64,000 bases of DNA from Plantago ovata (lineage: Eukaryota; Streptophyta; Magnoliopsida; Lamiales; Plantaginaceae). The first letter of the stretch is position 1, and each line of letters opens with the position of its first letter. The stretch is from NCBI GenBank assembly GCA_028274465.1, contig CM051457.1:67926496-67990495 (forward strand), written 5' to 3'. Below are positions 22,223 through 34,670 of the stretch, piece after piece. Under the pieces are notes generated by a model. The model did not search any database. It had not been told where the DNA came from and was given only the letters and a program-made list of their open reading frames with translations. A program made the translations under genes and the position numbers.

Positions 22223-22680
22223 CAACTATATATCTTATGTAGCCACATTTAGTTTAAGGACAAAACCTTTTCCCTTTAGGGCATATATGCTCATATTCCG
22301 GCCTCCTTTCTTTTTCTTTTTCGTGTCATAATTTTTGTGATATTAGTGGGATTTCTGGAAAAGACACCCGTGTCCTTTTTCTCAGCTCACCATTCTTTTT
22401 CTCTCTGACACTTATCCTTTCTCACCATCCAAATTTCATAAAGAAATATTTTCTTTGTGCACCTACAACTTTTACCTATAGTGTATACAAAAGAATCAGC
22501 CCCGGATTTACAAATTAGAGGCTTCATGCGAAATTTAAAATAGGCCCCAAATTTAGATGAAATTGAAAAATAATAATTATTTAATGCTAAGAAATTACAT
22601 GAAGTAACTTTGATACACATTTATATTATTTTCCAACTAAAAACTTTAAAATTATTTTTCCAACTTTTTACCGCCGATAA

Positions 22681-25446
22681 TGATAGTGTATATGTCCTAG
22701 AGACAGTCCTTACTAAGGGCATGGTGCCCTTGTAGAGGACATATATGTACTATTACACAGGTCAACGTAATATAATATATGTTTGTTTCATTTTACTGTT
22801 GAGTATCGCTTTCATATTTATATTACACCAGGCTGCAGCATGTCATATCTATATTGCTGTCTGTATTGATACTGAACATGTCCCCTCGGATAGATGACCG
22901 ATCACACAGTTAGTGGGAGCTATGTGAGTTATCATCTATCCCAAACTCTCCCTAGTCGTGGTACATCTTGGATGTGGGGGTCTGAATGAACCTGACAAGA
23001 CTAGTATGCGTGGAGGTTATACTTGTTGGAGCAAGTGTGAGCCGATCCCACGGCCACGGAACGGATTGTTGGACAATCAAGGAACGTTCCCATAACTGCG
23101 CATAGTTGTTCGAAGAAGCTTTATCGAACAATGGAAGTACCCACCGGACACTCCCATCGATGTATACTCTACACCAACGTGTCTATGGGAACCGGTGAGT
23201 TGTCGAAGTGATGCCATTCGTCCTTTGTACTTACAGGACTTTATCATCACATTTGTTGCTCCATATCCTTGGTGGACCCGTCGATGTCAGCTCTGAATAA
23301 GAAGTTGACCTAAGACACGATCCAGGATTATGGTTAAATACAAATGGGGGTGATAAGTGATTTTGTGAATGATTCATCTCTCAAGTGTAGCACAGGAGAG
23401 CACTGCTCGTAGTCTGCATAGTTGTGTTGGTAAAGTCACTGGCCAGTGCAAATGATATATTATGATGGTCATAAGTATATCTTAACCAAACAACTCCCTG
23501 AGACGCCCGTGGATGTATTATTGGGAGACACTTCATCGATCCTAGATACATTCGAGCAAGTCAGATGAAGGGATGTTACCATCGCCGCGTTGAGCGCAAG
23601 GCTTCGCAACGAAAGGGTTAGCTTTGAGAAACCTCTCAAACGTCCTCGCGTATTAATATTGCAAATGGAACCGTCTAGGAATTCCATGTTGCCTAGTCTA
23701 AGACTTGCTTAATACGGTGAGGCCCTATGGGTCACACTATGTGGTGATTCAGCCTATCAGAATATCCTTGAAGATGGAATCGCAATTAATTTGGAATTAA
23801 TTGTGATTGATGGATTATAATTAATTTGGAATTAATTATAATAATTGGTGGCTCAATTAATGATTTGGAATTATTAATTGAATTGGCTAATTAATTGTAT
23901 TTTATGTAAATAAAATTAAAGATTATATTTTGGAAATATAATGGAGGTTTGATTGTAAAGGATATGTTAATTTAGAATTAACATATGCACTTGGGCAAAA
24001 TCTACTTGGAGTTTGGATTGCCTTAGAAATATATGTGGGTCCCAAAAGTGGGACCCACGTCCCGTAGGACAGGCGCACGCGCGCGCGTAGCAGGGTAGGG
24101 GAATGAGTTCGACTCCTTCCTCTATTAGAATTTCAAGGGATAAGTTAGATTTTCCTGATTGAATTTTGATTTGATTGGGAATGAATCTAGACTTGATATT
24201 GGTTTCCTTGTGCGATAAGAATTAGATTCTTATTCCTTTACGAAGTCTAATTGCTTATACTTTAGGCTTCTATAGACTACTATATATAGTAGACTATTAG
24301 AGAGAGTTTTACATATGATTTGATACACAAGTTTGTACACAGTTTCAGACATAGACTTTCACAGTCTTCCTACCCAGTTTTCTTAGAGAAAATAAAAACT
24401 CTCCCCTCCTCCCCTTAGCCTCACGCGCGCGCACACCGCCACCGGAGGGAATTGCCGCCCCGTCTTCTTGGTCACATAAAGAATATCCTAGCATTCTTCC
24501 GATAGGCTGTTCATCCGTGGATACCAAGGTCGAGGTTCTAGGAGCTGGAAACTAACTCTTATTGTCTTGCAGATATACAGAGTATTGTAGATATCTTCGA
24601 CTTCGACGAAGGAGAAGATACACCGGATTATTACGAAGACTTGGAAGCTGCTTTGGAAGTAAGGTTAGTCTTCTAATTGACGTGTTTATATATATACGAC
24701 ATATGCATAATCAATTAACCAGTATGTTAAGAAAATTTTTAAAAGAAAAAAATTGATCAAACCCCCCAACCTATACTACAATTGAGACATTACCGCCTAA
24801 CCTATTAAATTTGATACTTAACCCCCTCACCTATATAAATTGTTGCAACATACCCCCTATATAATATTTTACTATCAATTTAATATTTTCCGTTCAATTT
24901 AATATTTTTCCTTTAATTAAATATTTCCGTTTGATTCCAAATTAATCATAATACCTACCGAAAAACTAATTTTGAAAATTATGATATGAAACTAAACGAT
25001 TTTCACTTTTATAATATAATATAATATAAGTTCAAATATTATTTTTCCGGTATAATTAATGAAAATATTATTTTTTCACTTTTCTAATATAAATTGTATT
25101 GAAAAAATAAGATTTGAACTTATATTATATAAGTAAAATCTTATATTTTTATAATATAATTTTTAAAATTATTTTTCGATATGAATTTAGGATTAATTGG
25201 AGTAAAACGGACATATTAAATTGTAGGGAAAATATTAAATTGAATGAAAAATATTAAATTAAAGGGAAAATATTATATAGGGGGTATGTCGTAACACTTT
25301 AAATAGATGAGGGGGTTAAGTCTCAAACTTAATAGGTTAGGGGGCAATGTCTCAATTGTATTAAAGTTCAGGGGGTTTGATCAATTTTATCCTTTTTAAA
25401 ATTCCGCTGCGTACCCTAGGGGTAACTCTGACCATATTTTCTTACA
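22681..25446 (+). repeat. Solo LTR of the 2.1-kb-LTR family, with nested MULE-like insertion
   Basis: It begins TGATAGTGTATATG and ends TTTTCTTACA exactly like the LTR at 4540-6660, but no primer site or internal sequence follows. The 5-bp sequence GATAA flanks both sides (22676-22680 and 25447-25451), as expected after recombination between the two LTRs of one insertion. Without the nested element and its duplication it is about 2109 bp, close to the 2121 bp of its relative. GCGCGC runs occur near 24070 and 24425. Confidence 0.92.
24745..25392. mobile_element. Mutator-like foldback MITE, 648 bp
   Basis: It is present in the solo LTR but absent from the homologous LTR at 4540-6660, giving an empty-site comparison. 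It is flanked by the 9-bp direct repeat TTTTTAAAA (24736-24744 and 25393-25401), the duplication length of Mutator-like elements. The termini GAAAAAAATTGATCAAACCC and the reverse of the right end (GGATAAAATTGATCAAACCC) are inverted repeats. Similarity between the two halves extends over roughly 200 bp on each side. No coding capacity. Confidence 0.88.
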
Positions 25447-26277
25447 GATAATATTACGAGCCTCTATGAAAGTGATTGAAAATATACTAAAATTCTAAAA
25501 AACATTCAAATAAGTTCCAAAACTAGTTAAACTCAATAAGGATATAATAAAGTTTATATAAGATAGAAGAAAAGGATCCATAAAAGCGAAATATGCAAAT
25601 GAATAGATAAATAAAAATTAGAATTTAAAAGAAAAAAAAATCAAAAGATAAAAACTAAAATGAAAAATGAGCACGAGAGAGTATCATAATTCATACGGTA
25701 GTGGGATCCGAGCATGGGCCACCATAAAAAATAGTACTCCCTCGATTCTCTCTATAGCTTCCTGTTTGCTATTGCCAGAACTATTTTTATAAAATAATTA
25801 AAAATAGTAAAGAGTTCGAAAAAAGTTTGTAAATGTTATAAACTGTAACTTTAAGTAATTTTATAAATGTAAAATCACCATTTGTAAGTTTTTCTAAATT
25901 TTATCTATTTTCAATTATTTTTTAAAATTGTTCTGGCAATAGCAAACAGGAAGCTTTAGAGAGAACAGAGGAAGTATCAACTTACTAACCTCGACCAGTA
26001 GGATACAAAGATTTTTCTGCATTTCAATATATCTATTACATATATATATATGTAATATTCATATGTATTTTGGAGGACCAAATTATTTTGGGCCCTATGC
26101 GGTTGAACAGCCCGCATGAGCCAAAAACGGGCCTGGAAAGACTCAATTATACCATAGTTTCCATCCATTGTGTAATGAACAACTTGGCTTTACTTGGTGA
26201 TTGTATCAACGGTGGCAGTGGCAAATCCAGAATCCAATATGACGGGATCGAAAATTTGATCATGTAATTTATGATTA
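25447..26277. other. Spacer around a Stowaway MITE
   Basis: AT-rich sequence. The only structured unit is the MITE at 25737-25974. A GGGCCC-containing inverted motif near 26090-26130 is probably old transposon sequence. No gene seen. Confidence 0.5.
25737..25974. mobile_element. Stowaway (Tc1/mariner-type) MITE, 238 bp
   Basis: It is flanked by TA on both sides (25735-25736 and 25975-25976). The left terminus CTCCCTCGATTCTCTCTATA and the reverse of the right terminus CTTCCTCTGTTCTCTCTAAA are inverted repeats that continue through GCTTCCTGTTTGCTATTGCC. The CTCCCTC start is typical of plant Stowaway elements. No coding capacity. Confidence 0.9.
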
Positions 26278-26286
26278 TAAAATTTA

Positions 26287-27287
26287 GGGTCCATATATTT
26301 TTAGGGTATCAATAGACACCTAATAACATATTAGTACCCATTAGACAAACAATTACATTTTAGTGCCAAATTTGACCAACCAAAATCTGATTTTGGGACA
26401 GCCAAACAAGGTTGTGTGGGAGGACTAAAATATAATTGAATTTTACCTATTTTTAATCTTTTCTTTATTTTTCTTTTCCTTTTTACATTTTTTCTTTTCC
26501 TTTTTTTTTTTTTTTTTTTTCTTCTCTCCTTCTTCTTCAAGTCTAGTACCGGATTCCGGTACCGGAATCCGGCCAGATCGGAGAAGCTCCGATTTGGGAG
26601 CTCGTCTCCGATTTGGAAGGAGCTCCTAGATCGGAGCTTTGCAGCTCCCGATTTGGGAGCTAAAAGCTCCCAAATCGGGAGCTGCACAAGCTCCTTGACC
26701 GGAGCTTAAAAGCTCCGGTCAGGGAGCTTGAAAGCTCCGATCTGGGAGCATTATATGCTCCCAGATCGGAGCTTTGCAGCTCCTGATCTGGGAGCTGCAC
26801 AAGCTCCCTGATCGGAGCTTCCGATCAGGGAGCTTGCAAGCTCCGATCTAGGAGCTTAAGTGTTCCTAGATCGGAGCTTGTGCAGCTCCCAGATCAGGAG
26901 CTGCAAAGCTCCGATCTGGGAGCTGCAAGCTCCCTGACCTACAAGCTCCGGTCAGGGAGCTTGCAATCTGGGAGCTTAAGTGCTCCCAGATCGGAGCTTA
27001 AGTGCTCCCAGGGAGCAGAGCTCCGGTCACCGGAATTATTCCGGTGACCGGAGTTCTGAAGAAGAAAGGGTGAAATAAAGAAAAAGAAAAAAAAATAAAA
27101 GAATTAAAAAATAAAAAGGAAAATAATTTTGTTTTCTACTGTAGCTAAGGCCTTGTTTGTTTGGGCATGAAATAAGTTGTAAATATTGAGCAGTCAACCA
27201 AAAAAGGTACTAAAACGTTATTGTTGAACTAAAGGGTATTAATTTGTTATTAGGTGTCACAAGGATACCCTTCCATGATAATAACTC
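26287..27287. mobile_element. Mutator-like foldback element with palindromic array core
   Basis: It is flanked by the 9-bp repeat TAAAATTTA (26278-26286 and 27288-27296). The inverted termini align imperfectly at the tips and well from AGGGTATC to GACACCTAATAAC. The core (26545-27060) is an array of GC-rich palindromes, flanked on both sides by pyrimidine/purine-rich tracts. Subterminal GCTAAGGCCTTGTTTG is shared with the element at 35436-36417. No transposase is encoded, so it is non-autonomous. Confidence 0.75.
26545..27060. repeat. Array of nested GATCNGGAGCT palindromes
   Basis: More than a dozen units such as AGCTCCGATCTGGGAGC, CTCCCAGATCGGAGCTT and AGCTCCGGTCAGGGAGCTT alternate in both orientations with short spacers (TTGCA, TTAAG, TGCACA). 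CCGGTACCGGAATCCGG stands at the left end and CCGGTGACCGGAG at the right. Each unit can fold alone or pair with its neighbours. Confidence 0.9.
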
Positions 27288-28340
27288 TAAAATTTATAAC
27301 AAAAAAATAATTGAAATTAAAAAAAAAAATTCAAAAATGAAAAGATGACCAAAGGAGAAAATTTCTCTAATAATTAGTAGTAAATATTGAAAAAAGAATG
27401 TAAAATAAAAGGATTGTTTTGCATAAAAAGGAAAATTTAAGGATTTTTTTGCAGAAAAGAAAATATAAGGATTTTGTTTTAGAAAAAAAAATTATAAAGA
27501 TTTTCTTTAAATATGAGAATTTGTTGCAAGGAAAAGAAAAAATATAACCATTAAAAAGTAAAAATTCGCAATAGGCATGGTCAAAAACCACTAGGCTACA
27601 ACATTATTTTTGAACAAAATTTAGTACTATTTCATTACTTATACCAGCACATCTGGGTCAACCGATCCGGCTTGACCCAACTTGGATTCGCCACTATACT
27701 GGGTAGGTATAAACACATTTGAAAATTTGAGAGCCAGTTACAACGCACTCAAAATTTTAAGTCTAGGATATGAAATTATATATTTGGAAGTATTTTGATG
27801 TTTTTGGTGGAAATGGGTGGGTAGAGGGAGTGGGGAGCGACATATTAAAACATCAAAATATTTAATATAAAAAATTTTATTTTTTCAAAAATTAAGGGGT
27901 AGACACCATCATACATCCCTGGTTCCGTCCCCAGTTAAATTTTACAGTGTAAATTACTAGAAAACAAATTCACAGCATAAAAGGGTCATGAAGATAAATC
28001 CTTTCTGTCGGGCAATATTTATTTGATGAGTATGTGTTGATTAAAGATTGTAAAAGACTAAAAGCTATCGATGGTTTATTAATCGTAAAGGAATGTGTTG
28101 TTGTATTGTCCTTACTTTAATTATTATTTGTATTTAATTATATCATAACATATCATATGATGATGAGTAGAGATACAAAAGTTGATTTCTAATCAAATTC
28201 CTCAACAAAATACACTCAAAAGGAACAGACCATGTTCAATTGTTTTGTTCTCTACATTCTGGCTTAATTCCTTCCGTCTTCCTCACAGCATTTTGTGAAA
28301 TTATTATGTTCTCCTTAAATGATCGGTAAATTTTTAAAAA

Positions 28341-28428
28341 GGTGGTCTAGTGGTAAAGTGTTATGTAACATAAAAGAGATTGGAATTTGAACCCCGACCG
28401 AAGCTCCTCCAAAAAAAAAAAAAAAAAA
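28341..28428 (+). repeat. tRNA-derived SINE-like remnant
   Basis: GGTGGTCTAGTGGTAAAGTG resembles an A box (TGGTCTAGTGG). TTTGAACCCC about 40 bp later resembles a degraded B box, and an 18-base poly(A) run follows at 28411. This layout suits a plant SINE. No target-site duplication was established. Confidence 0.45.
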
Positions 28429-29097
28429 GAAAAAACGACTGAAGCTGGTTGTATAAGCGTATTTAAAGTTATAAGTGGTAAATGTGTATTGTAAGAGTAG
28501 GATAATTAATTAAATTTTCCGTTTTAAAAACTAAAAAAAAAAAAGGTGTTGGATATTCGAACCCCAACGAGGACATAAAGTTATATAAATGGAATTGTAA
28601 GGTTGATATATGTGTATTTCAAAATTATAAAGTTGTAAAGGACTAGTGTTAGATTGCTCTTAGAAAAAAAATTATGTGTGTGAAAATTCTATTTTTACAG
28701 CTTTCCAAATAATAATAAATAAAAATAATAATAAAAAAAGAAAAAAAAAGGAGCGTAGTAGTATTATCCGATTAAATCACTTGTTTGCTTCATACGACTC
28801 ACTAAAGCTTAGTAGTTTAACACTTCATTTTGTCAACTTTTTTAAGGCTCAATTAGATTTCAAATTAATGTAAAATCGTAATAAAGAAGTAATTAAAAAC
28901 TTTATACTACGACATTATAATATTAAAAATTTTATAATATGAATTTTTTTATAAGGTTTTTCTATATAATTTAAGATAAATTTAAGGTAAAACTAACTCT
29001 CGAGTAAGTCAACAAAATGAAAACAAAATAAAATGTTAAACTCGATAAGGGACGGACGAAATATTTATAAAATTATAAATAAATTTTGTTCAATTTT

Positions 29098-29150
29098 CCC
29101 GTAACCAAGTGGTCACGGGTTCGATCCCCGAAATGGGTGATTATCTGCTC
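29098..29150 (+). repeat. B-box-containing SINE or tRNA relic
   Basis: GGTTCGATCCC (29118-29128) is a perfect tRNA B box, preceded by CCAAGTGGTCAC. No complete cloverleaf can be drawn, so it is a relic rather than a tRNA gene. Confidence 0.35.
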
Positions 29151-30262
29151 TGTATAGAGATTATTGAAATGAGGTTGATTAGTAATTTATTGATGCAAAT
29201 TTGTAGGCCAAACATTGTAATTATAATAGTATCTAAAAAAAAATTTACTATATAACTAAGAGAACGGGGCCTAACATTTTTTTCATACCGTGATTTTTTT
29301 TTATCATTATATTTTTAAAAAGTTTTTTAGGAGAATAGGGATACTTTTTATCGGAGCTTTTACTTTTACTTTTCCAAAGCTCATAAAATACTTTGGCTGT
29401 CCAGTGTCCATAGAAAAGGCAGAAATTCTGGACTTTTCATGGAACAAGTTAAGAATCAAATTGATGCATTTGGACGAAATCTTATAGTGCAAAGGTGCTT
29501 TCCGTGCAATGTGTGCCCAATGACAAAAATTGCTCCAATTGGATTATCCCCGTAGCTTTTCGTTTTTCCCTCCTCCTACACTTGATCCAATGGATTTATA
29601 TAAAGAAAAGACGGACCAATATTAGAGTTACAATTCAGATCAGATCCACAAGTATTTTGCCTAAAGTAATACCGTATAATTACAAGATTGATTTACCCGA
29701 TTGATTGACGTCAATCAATTTTAATCCGTTGATCTTACTTTTTCAATTTCAATTATATCCGTCCATGCGTCATTATTTTTTTTTTAATATATTTTCATCA
29801 TTCATCTTCTCACGTTTTCATGTTTAAAGAGGCCTCAATCTTGAGAATTTGTTGAACAGGTTTGTGGTGCTTTTTCCCGTTATTGTTTAAAATACTAGAT
29901 TATGGTCATGAGGATAATATAAAAAGTGTTGTATGTTTCGACTTTAATTTGTTTTCCTATTTTCTGAGTTTTTTGTGTGGATGACTCACGACATCGAAGA
30001 GAATCTTGTTTTGTTGGTACCTGATTATAGGTTGGTTATGTTAATCTTTTTTTTTTCTTTTAAGGGTAGTTTTAATCTAGCCAGAGTTGGTTTAGTTTTT
30101 GTGTAATATAAGAATTTTGTTAACTCCGAGTTACTCACGGTCACCGCCATATGCCTAGAAAGTATACTCTGCATATGGCAACTTAAGACCTCGATATGTT
30201 TCCCGTTGCCGGTTGTTATTTTCGAGTGTTTGTTGTCACCCCTGACAATAGAAATTCCCAAT

Positions 30263-30788
30263 TGTTGAGTTCGTATCAACAATAGTCGATTATACCTAAT
30301 CACAAAAGCTCACAACACAACTACACCACCAAGAACCAGCTGCACCAATCAAACACACACACAAGCAACCAAAACACCAGAAACAGAGCAAGAACGATAG
30401 CAAAAGAGAACACAAGATTTAACGTGGTTCGGTTGTAAATAATCTACGTCCACGGAGATCAACTAACTTCCACTATATTATATCAATCCCAATTACAAGT
30501 CCCTAACAGTATGCAAGAAACAAGAACAAATCTGTCTCTCAAAGCTAGAACCTATAATCTATATAATATCACTTGTCGAAATAGTCGAACAAGCCTTCAA
30601 TGCCGCGTTGTTATGTTTCCAGATCTGGTATGAAGATGTAGTAATCACCCCTTTATATAGCCTTCAATTTGCAGCTAAACCTTAAGGAATTCGAATAGGA
30701 ATTGAATTCAAATAGGAATTGATTTCCTAATGGAGACAATTACCTTTCCCTGATTGCATTCGGAAATAGTTGTTGAGATAACACCTCA
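30263..30788 (-). repeat. 3' LTR of the Tork-type Copia
   Basis: On the plus strand it begins TGTTGAGTTCG and ends AACACCTCA. It contains ACCAC...ACACACACA sequence not present in the other LTR. Confidence 0.85.
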
Positions 30789-30805
30789 CAAATCTCCACC
30801 TTTAG
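30789..30805 (-). other. Polypurine tract
   Basis: The minus strand reads AAAGGTGGAGATTTG next to the start of the 3' LTR, a typical plant Copia polypurine tract. Confidence 0.75.
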
Positions 30806-30956
30806 CTCAACACCAACGACCTCTGTATTCCTGAAGTTAGGACACACCCCTTTGCATCTCTAAGGTTAAGACACGCCCCCATGTACCTCTAAGGTTAAGA
30901 TACGCCCCTATATGCACCTCTAAGGTTAAGATGCCTCCCCGTTCCCATCCCTGCGG

Positions 30957-33900
30957 TTAGGATGAACCCCTTCTTGTTTTGACACCCACAAGTTCCAGGC
31001 AAAACCTGAACTTTGGTCCTGGAAGCGCCTTAGTCATAGCATCCGAAGCATTCAACGACGTATGAATCTTCTTTATCTTCACAACTCCCTTGGCAAGGAT
31101 ATCTCTGATGAAGACAAACCTTACATCAATGTGTTTTGTCCTTTCATGATACACATGATGCTTAGTCAACATAATAGCACTTTGATTGTCACAGTGAATA
31201 TTCACATGATCCTGCTGGACACCCAACTCATTCAACAATCCACCCAACCAGATAGCTTCCTTAACTCCTTCAGTGATAGCCATGAACTCCGCCTCTATTG
31301 TAGATAATGCAACCACAAACTGCTGACTTGCCTTCCAACTAATTGTCGTGCCAAACAAAGTAAACACATACCCTGTGATAGACTTTCTCCCATTCAAGTT
31401 CCCTGCAAAATCTGCATCCACATATCCAACCAATGGATTCTGCAAATCATTGCTTTTCTTGAACCTCAGTCCCATCATCCTTGTGCCACTTAAGTTTATC
31501 TGAGAACATCCTTTACAACATCCCAATGCCTTATCCCAGAATTCCCTATGTATCTGCTGATAACACTCATAGCATATGCAAGATCTGGCCTGCAACAAAT
31601 CATAGTATACATAATACTTCCAACTGCACTTGCATAAGGTACTCTTGACATAATCCTTTCTTCAGCATCATCCTTAGGACATTGTTCCTCAGATAACTTC
31701 ACCCCAGGTGCTATAGGAGTAACCACACTACTGCAATTTGACATATTGAACTTGGCTAGAACCTTTATGAGATAACTAGGCTGAGATAGAAACAGATTCT
31801 TCTCCTTCTTGTCCCTAGTGATATCCATCACAAGAATTATACTTGCATCCCCAAGATCCTTCATCTCAAATTCTTCCCGCAGCTTCCCTTTAAGTGTTTC
31901 AATCTCCTCCATTGACCTGCTAGCAATTAACATATCATCCACATACGAGATCCTCCCATCTGCACTATCCTAAATTCATCATCCAGAGCTTCACATTCAG
32001 TACCTGAGTATTCTGGGACCTGATTATAAACATGTTGTTCCGGAGTTCCGGTCAGGGTTGCTTCAACCCCTTGTCCAACACCTAGTGTATCAACCTGCTC
32101 CATAGCCCAAACAACTTCTCCTGGTGTTATATCAGTTTCATCCTCAGACTCCACCTCAACTGAAATTCCTTGTGCATATCCTTGATCTCTTGTATGTTGA
32201 TAGTTTGAAGTTTCACCAACTTCCTCATCAAGTCGATCATCACCATTTGACTCTGAGCTACTACTAGACTCCTCATTCACTGGTAATATAGGCTCAGCAT
32301 CCGCAACATCATCCTCCACTGTGGGCTCCACCTGAGAGTGAACTCTCTCATCTTCTAACTCAATTCTGGTATTTTCTGCAGAGTCGAGGTTGAGTGTGGG
32401 GTTGGGTGAACCCCCTCTGTCAACACATGCATGCTTGTCCTTCAGAGGTAACACATCTTCATTAAACTGGACATCCCTGCTTATAATACACTTTCCCTTT
32501 CCAGGTTCAATGCACCAAAGCTTATATCCTTTAACCCCCTTTGGGTAACCAATAAATATACACCTCAATGCTCTAGCTTCCAATTTATCTTGCTTGATAT
32601 GTGCTAAAGACAAGCAACCAAACACCTTGAGTTTTGAATAGTCCCCAGTTTTTCCAGTCCATACTTGATCCGGTGTCTTAAACTCCAAAGACACATCTGG
32701 ACTCTTATTGATAAGTATTGTTGCTGTAACCATAGCTTCTCCCCAGAAACCTTTGCTTACCCCAGAACTCAGTAACATACACCTAACTCTCTCCAATAGA
32801 GTTCTATTCATTCTTTCCGCAACTCCATTCTGCTGTGGTGTACCTGCAACTGTTCTGTGTCTATTAATACCCTTCTCTTTACAGAAATTAGTAAACTCAG
32901 TAGATAAGAACTCCAATCCATTATCAGTCCTGAGATACTTCAATGATCTTCCTGATTGATTCTCTACCTCAGCTAACCATTCCTTGAACTGATTAAATGC
33001 TTGATCCTTAGACTTCATAATATAAACCCAGACCTTCCTTGAATAATCATCTATGAATGAGATGAAATATTTACCTCCACCTTGAGTGAGTGTCCTGGAT
33101 GGTCCCCATAAATCTGAATGCACATAATCCAAGTTAGCTTTAGTAGTATGATTCCCTGTGTTGAAACTGGTCTTGTGCGCATTCCCCATTACACATGTCT
33201 CATAGAATGGTAACTTAGTGAACTTGTCTCCTCCAAGTAATCCCTGCTTGGTAAGTTCCTTCAATCCTTTTTCTCCAAGATGGCCAAGCCTCTTGTGCCA
33301 TAGATATGTGTTGTCATTCCCATGAACTGTTGCACTTTCTCCAGCTACTGTGTTACCAGATAAATAGTATAGACCATTCTTCTTAACACCTTCCAGCAAG
33401 GTTGTCTGAGGTGTTGACCCAACACCTTCCTGAACCCCGTGCATAACCCGCAGAACACCATGACTACAACTCCATGAATATCCCATAGCATCAAATTGAC
33501 CAAGTGAGATCAGATTCCTCCTCAAATCAGGTATGTACCTTAAACTAGTTAACAATCTAATAGTTCCATCATGCAACTTCAATTTGACATTACCAATGCC
33601 TTTGACCACGCATGACTGATTGTTCCCCAAAAATACAGTTCCACCTTTCCCATATTTGAAGTTTGTAAATCATTCTTTAACCGGACTCATGTGAAAAGAG
33701 CACCCAGAATCAAGAATCCAGGTGAAGTCTATATTAGAAGTAGAGACCGTAAGTACCTCTGAGATGTAAAAAGATTATGTAGCTTGTGCTATGTCAACTG
33801 TTCCTGCCTCTCCCCCAGATTGATTTGGCTTCCTGTTGTTCCACACAGGGCAATCCTTCTTGAGATGTCCCTCATTGTGACAGTGATAGCACCTCCTATT

Positions 33901-34602
33901 CTCCACAGAATCTGATGACCTCTTACTCTCTTGCTTCTTATATTTCTCCCTTGGTAATCTTTCCCTTGAAGAACCCTTCTTGGAACCATGGTACTTCATA
34001 GCAAGACTCTCAGCCGAATGTTCACCTTCCTGCAGATTCTTCTGCTTATGGAACTCCCTAGTCTTCAATGATTCTCTTACCAAATCCAAAGTTACTTCAA
34101 CATTACCAAACATCAACGAATCTCTAAAGTTCTCATAGGAGTTGGGTAGGGAGTTGAGCAAGACCATAGCTTTGTCTGCGTCTGTAGTCTTATCACCAAC
34201 ATTCTCCAAGTGTGTTGTGATCTTGTCAAACTCTGCTAACTGCTCCAGAATCGGCCTACCTTCATCCATCCTAACACCAAGAAACTTCTTCTTGAGATAC
34301 ATCATCTAGGCTGATGATTTTCCAATATAAACTTTTTCAAGTTTATCCCAGATTTCTTTTGCATCAGTACACTTGATAACCTCCCTCAATGCTTCTTCGC
34401 TCAATGAGTGAATTAGTGTATTGAATGCCTTCTTCTTGATTTCCTTCTTCTTTGCATCGTCTTCTATCTCCTTAAGACCATCATCCCCCAACAGAGCGTC
34501 TTCAGCTCCATAATCCGATAACAAGGCCTTAACCCTCAGTTTCCACAGGCTGAAATCTGTGTGCTTCGTCAGCTTCTCAATCTCGACTTTAGTTGATGAC
34601 AT
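30957..34602 (-). pseudogene. Tork-type Copia gag-pol, interrupted, reverse transcriptase core deleted
   Basis: Gag starts with ATG at 34602 (MSSTKVEIEKLTKHTDFSLW) and carries a knuckle CYHCHNEGHLKKDC near 33880. An in-frame stop lies at 34306-34308, another at 33775-33777, and a third just after the protease motif WILDSGCSFHMSP (near 33675). Integrase follows (WHKRLGHLGEKG, HSDLWGP, LRTDNGLEF, TPQQNGVAER). The polymerase region then jumps from an acidic linker directly to SYVDDMLIASRS (near 31930), so most of the reverse transcriptase is missing. A two-base insertion near 31500 shifts the RNase H frame (GYVDADFAGN, STIEAEF, IHCDNQSA). The copy cannot be autonomous. Confidence 0.9.
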
Positions 34603-34650
34603 TGCTTATATCAAGCTTTGGATTCTCCCGGTAAATTCCTTCGACCTTTC

Positions 34651-34668
34651 TTCCCACAGACGGCGCCA
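34651..34668 (-). other. Primer binding site beginning TGGCGCCGT
   Basis: The minus strand reads TGGCGCCGTCTGTGGGAA 2 bp inside the 5' LTR. The first nine bases match the tRNA-Asp-type site of Athila elements, not the initiator-Met site usual for Copia. Confidence 0.75.
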
Positions 34669-34670
34669 AT

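Larger units (their letters stand above)
20697..22680. other. AT-rich spacer with two RNase H-like remnants
   Basis: Apart from the remnants at 20720-20812 and 22148-22222, I see only AT-rich sequence and homopolymer runs. No gene, RNA or further repeat could be supported. Confidence 0.5.
27297..30262. other. AT-rich spacer with SINE-like remnants, no gene recognised
   Basis: Long A/T-rich stretches and homopolymers with no convincing coding region. Frames of 60 to 90 codons (for example near 27400, 28700, 29300 and 29500) show no domain and low-complexity composition. Two tRNA-promoter-like sequences occur at 28341 and 29098. Confidence 0.5.

Noticed and set aside
26545..27060. CRISPR-like array
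   Set aside because: Units are palindromic, of uneven spacing, without unique spacers, in a plant genome and inside a transposon with 9-bp duplications.
29098..29150. tRNA gene
   Set aside because: There is a perfect B box but no matching A box distance, acceptor stem or anticodon arm.
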